The notes under the pieces: generated by a model
What the model saw: only the letters and a program-made list of their open reading frames with translations
What the model was told of the DNA's origin: nothing
Database searches by the model: none
Assembly: GCA_003567575.1 (NCBI GenBank)
Contig: PWZG01000158.1
Coordinates: 1-5,967 of the forward strand
Direction of reading: 5' to 3'
Length of the DNA stretch: 5,967 nt
DNA from: PVC group bacterium
Lineage (GTDB): Bacteria > Verrucomicrobiota > Kiritimatiellia > CAIKKV01 > PXCX01
Made by a program: the position numbers and the translations under genes
In this document: piece after piece, positions 5,906-5,967 of the stretch
Numbering within the stretch: the stretch's first letter is position 1
Layout: each line of letters starts with the position of its first letter

Positions 5906-5967
5906 AATGACGAAACACCCAAATACCCAAGCACGAAAGAATGACGAAGTTAGAATGCCAAATATCT
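5906..5967. repeat. Degenerate AATGACGAA short-repeat tract (cut by window edge)
   Basis: AATGACGAA occurs exactly at 5906-5914 and 5940-5948, with related ACGAA at 5933-5937 and AATGCCAAAT at 5954-5963. The tract is A-rich and pyrimidine-poor. Similar degenerate arrays built on AATGACGAA and CCAAAT words are something I recall from intergenic regions of PVC genomes. It continues past the window. Confidence 0.5.

Larger units (their letters stand above)
5492..5967. other. 476-base region after the operon without a confident gene
   Basis: From left to right it holds the end of the 16-codon ORF, a GC-rich block with two C-tract repeats and two hairpins (5546-5705), a lower-GC stretch with one weak ORF (5706-5891), and the start of an A-rich degenerate repeat tract (5906-5967). 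No tRNA, CRISPR or convincing intrinsic terminator was seen. Confidence 0.6.

Noticed and set aside
5898..5935. Inverted repeat CGTGCT / AGCACG
   Set aside because: Only six bases with a 26-base loop in a repetitive A-rich tract; compatible with chance.

Overview
The window reads as a piece of a high-GC bacterial genome. Hand counts give about 67% G+C for positions 4561-4620. Its gene content is typical of glycan-degrading members of the PVC group (Kiritimatiellota, Lentisphaerota, Planctomycetota). The features pointing there are a secreted-type parallel beta-helix protein with DUF1565 and 'choice-of-anchor Q' modules, a Gfo/Idh/MocA oxidoreductase with a Cys cluster, a uroporphyrinogen-decarboxylase-like protein, a BNR/Asp-box sialidase-fold protein, and short 'AATGACGAA' intergenic repeats. 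This assignment is inference from gene content, because no marker gene is present.

Layout. Positions 1-1374 hold the 3' part of a large modular beta-helix protein whose start lies outside the window. Positions 1375-1529 are intergenic and hold a small ORF with a good ribosome binding site. It looks like the decayed 5' end of another sialidase-like gene. Positions 1530-5491 hold three closely spaced genes on the + strand: an enlarged Gfo/Idh/MocA oxidoreductase (571 aa), a UroD/MtaA-like protein (380 aa) and a four-Asp-box sialidase-fold protein (351 aa). The gaps are 45 and 2 bases, so they are probably one operon. Positions 5492-5967 lack a confident gene. They contain a C-tract/GC-rich repeat element with hairpins (about 5546-5705), a drop to about 42% G+C, a weak candidate small ORF (5706-5891) and the beginning of a degenerate short-repeat tract at the right edge.

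How the genes may work together. The sialidase-fold protein and the oxidoreductase fit a sugar or uronic-acid catabolic cassette. The UroD-like protein belongs to a superfamily that includes cobalamin-dependent methyl transfer enzymes, so demethylation of a methylated substrate is possible but unproven. No signal peptide is visible on any of the three operon proteins, which suggests cytoplasmic processing of imported material. The most distinctive item is the oxidoreductase: a PA14-like beta-sandwich of roughly 115 residues appears to be inserted inside its C-terminal substrate domain.
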